Positions 5,169 to 6,387 of a stretch of 6,387 nucleotides of DNA are shown here, one piece after another (the first letter of the stretch is position 1; the number at the start of each line of letters is the position of its first letter). The stretch lies in contig QMWS01000048.1 of assembly GCA_003661745.1 (NCBI GenBank), positions 1-6,387 on the forward strand, read 5' to 3'. The DNA comes from Thermoprotei archaeon (GTDB taxonomy: Archaea > Thermoproteota > Thermoprotei_A > Sulfolobales > NBVN01). A program made the position numbers and the translations under genes. The notes below the pieces were generated by a model, which made no database searches, was not told the origin of the DNA, and saw only the letters and a program-made list of their open reading frames with translations.

Positions 5169-6387
5169 ATGGCGGGAGTGGGGGACTTCATTAGGTTATA
5201 CGAAGAAGTCCCAGGCGTAGCTGGACACATAGATGTTAGGATTAAGGAAGTAGAGGGCAAGTACAAGGTTAGGATAAGTATCACGCAGAGTCCAAGATTC
5301 TTCGAGATATCACTAAAGAATAGGAGAGTCGATGAAGTGCCTATAGTAACTGCTAGAATATGTGGAGTATGCAGCATGGCGCACCTCCTAGGCTCCGTGA
5401 TAGCCCTCGAAAAGGCTCTCGGCATTGATATGGGCGAGAAGGTAATGAAGTTAAGGAAGTTGATTGAAGTTGTCGGGATAATTCAGAATAACTTTGTCCA
5501 CGTCCTCGTCGCACTACCTGACTATTTAGGCTACAGAAACTTAGTTGAGTTAGCTAAGGCTGAACCAGCAATAGTTAAGAAATTCCTCAAGCTAAATACT
5601 GAGGTCTTAAAAGTCTACGGTAACATCGCAGGCAGATTCACCCACACTCACGTAATCGACGTAGCTTACCAAGGCAAGCTGGTAACGAGATACGACCTTG
5701 AGAAGGCATCTAAAATCCTCGCATCAGTAAGTAAGGAGGCTGCGGGCCTAGTAAGTGAATTAGCAAGTAAGTGGAGGGATATTAATTTTGAGGATCCAGC
5801 TCATAACTACTTAACAGTGAATACTCCAGACTATCCAATAATTGGCGAGGAAATAGCTACGTCCGAGGGCGAGGCAGTGGATGTAATGAGGTATAAGGAG
5901 GTAATTCATGAAGAGGAGGTAGAGTACTCGAACGCAAAGCACTGCACCTATCGGGGTAAGCCGTTCTTCGTGGGCTCGAGAGCTAGGCTACTGCGCAACT
6001 ACAGCGACGTATCTAAGGAGGTGGGTGACTACTTAAGCCAGCTAAAGCTTAACTTAAGCAACCCATTCGATAATGTTAAGGCCCAGCTTATCGAAGCACA
6101 CTACCTGACCTTAGTAGCTGAGCGTGAGTTCGCTGACCTTGCCAGCGCTGTCGGGTCAGGCATTAGGCTTTACGACTTAAGTAAGCTTAAGGGAAGCGGT
6201 GAGGCGGCATCAGCTGTTGAAGCACCTAGGGGGCTACTCATTCACCACTACAACGTAAGGAATGGAAGGGTAGTAGCAGCAAACATAATCACCCCAACAG
6301 CAATGAACAGCAAGCATATTGAAGTCTGCTGTGAGGTACTAATCAATAAGTTAAAGAGCGAAGGAATCAGCAGGCTTGATGACCTCA
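5169..6387 (+). CDS. [NiFe]-hydrogenase large subunit, group 3 type, 3' end beyond window
   Basis: The subunit that carries the NiFe active site. 406 complete codons are visible with no stop; related alpha subunits are about 430 residues, so some 20-25 residues are missing, including the expected C-terminal DPCxxCxxH motif that holds the other two nickel ligands. Visible hallmarks are PRFFE (42-46), the first nickel-binding motif RICGVCSMAH (C65, C68, H72), AKHCTYRGKPFFVGS, and EAPRG with the expected active-site arginine R354, followed by the family pattern LIHHYNV...AANIITPTAMN. Overall order and wording are closest to the group 3b sulfhydrogenase alpha subunit of Pyrococcus. The N-terminal R-[IV]-E-G-H motif is altered to GVAGH, with Ala18 at the usual Glu position. 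ATG 5169 is preceded by GAGGGGG (5155-5161, 7 nt spacing) and follows the previous stop by 1 nt. If the C-terminal motif is intact, maturation would need a HypC/HypD-type pathway and probably an endopeptidase encoded elsewhere. Confidence 0.93.
   Translation, partial: MAGVGDFIRLYEEVPGVAGHIDVRIKEVEGKYKVRISITQSPRFFEISLKNRRVDEVPIVTARICGVCSMAHLLGSVIALEKALGIDMGEKVMKLRKLIEVVGIIQNNFVHVLVALPDYLGYRNLVELAKAEPAIVKKFLKLNTEVLKVYGNIAGRFTHTHVIDVAYQGKLVTRYDLEKASKILASVSKEAAGLVSELASKWRDINFEDPAHNYLTVNTPDYPIIGEEIATSEGEAVDVMRYKEVIHEEEVEYSNAKHCTYRGKPFFVGSRARLLRNYSDVSKEVGDYLSQLKLNLSNPFDNVKAQLIEAHYLTLVAEREFADLASAVGSGIRLYDLSKLKGSGEAASAVEAPRGLLIHHYNVRNGRVVAANIITPTAMNSKHIEVCCEVLINKLKSEGISRLDDL

Noticed and set aside
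5165..5171. A separate small-subunit gene between the hybrid and the large subunit
   Set aside because: Only one base separates the stop (5165-5167) and the ATG (5169), so no gene can be hidden there.
5051..5425. Minus-strand frame of 124 codons across the hybrid/large-subunit junction
   Set aside because: It lies opposite two strongly recognisable genes, has no family features and is explained as a shadow frame. The minus-strand frames at 114-323, 3054-3257, 3858-4109 and 4705-5079 were dropped for the same reason.
1..6387. tRNA, rRNA, CRISPR array or insertion-sequence signals
   Set aside because: No cloverleaf-like segment, regular direct repeats, transposase-like frame or terminal inverted repeats were seen by eye on either strand.

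Overview
The window looks like part of an archaeal genome, most likely a thermophilic Thermoproteota-type (crenarchaeal) lineage. The basis is an AbrB-PhoU regulator of a kind known from archaea, AGG-dominated arginine and ATA-rich isoleucine codons, GTG and ATG starts behind GGTG/AGGT-type ribosome-binding sites, TATA-like boxes a short distance from start codons, and tightly overlapping genes. Lineage is an inference; there is no rRNA or other marker here.

Layout. (1) Bases 1-834 are the 3' part of an EamA/DMT-family membrane transporter that begins before the window. (2) Bases 835-1155 hold no intact sizeable gene. They contain a possible 37-residue membrane microprotein (815-928) and a short coding remnant that reads well in two frames with one apparent missing base (970-1148). 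(3) Bases 1156-2082 (minus strand) encode an AbrB-PhoU regulator. (4) Bases 2083-2179 are a divergent promoter region with a perfect 12-bp palindrome (ATTACGCGTAAT) between two TATA-like boxes. (5) From 2180 to the end of the window runs a plus-strand operon for a [NiFe]-hydrogenase with a NuoE/NuoF-type diaphorase: NuoE-like protein, NuoF-like protein, a hybrid iron-sulfur protein, and a hydrogenase large subunit cut by the window end. The genes overlap by 4 nt and 11 nt and are then separated by 1 nt, so they are almost certainly co-transcribed.

How the genes work together. By family knowledge, NuoE and NuoF form an NAD(P)H-oxidising or NAD(P)+-reducing flavoprotein unit. A NuoG/HoxU-type protein relays electrons to the small subunit of the hydrogenase, whose clusters contact the NiFe site in the large subunit. 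Here the relay gene is unusual. Its first ~115 residues are a HoxU/NuoG-type module ([2Fe-2S] plus His-Cys [4Fe-4S]). Its last ~95 residues are the medial/distal double [4Fe-4S] end of a group-3b-like hydrogenase small subunit. The flavodoxin-like domain that carries the proximal cluster is absent, and there is no room for a separate small-subunit gene between the hybrid and the large subunit.

Two further departures from the family norm are visible. The thioredoxin-like domain of NuoF keeps only two of four cluster cysteines. The large subunit has alanine where the normally conserved glutamate of the R-[IV]-E-G-H motif should be, although its first NiFe-binding motif (RICGVC) is intact. Either this is a split or rewired hydrogenase whose proximal-cluster protein lies outside the window, or it is a hydrogenase-derived complex that has lost or changed its H2 chemistry.
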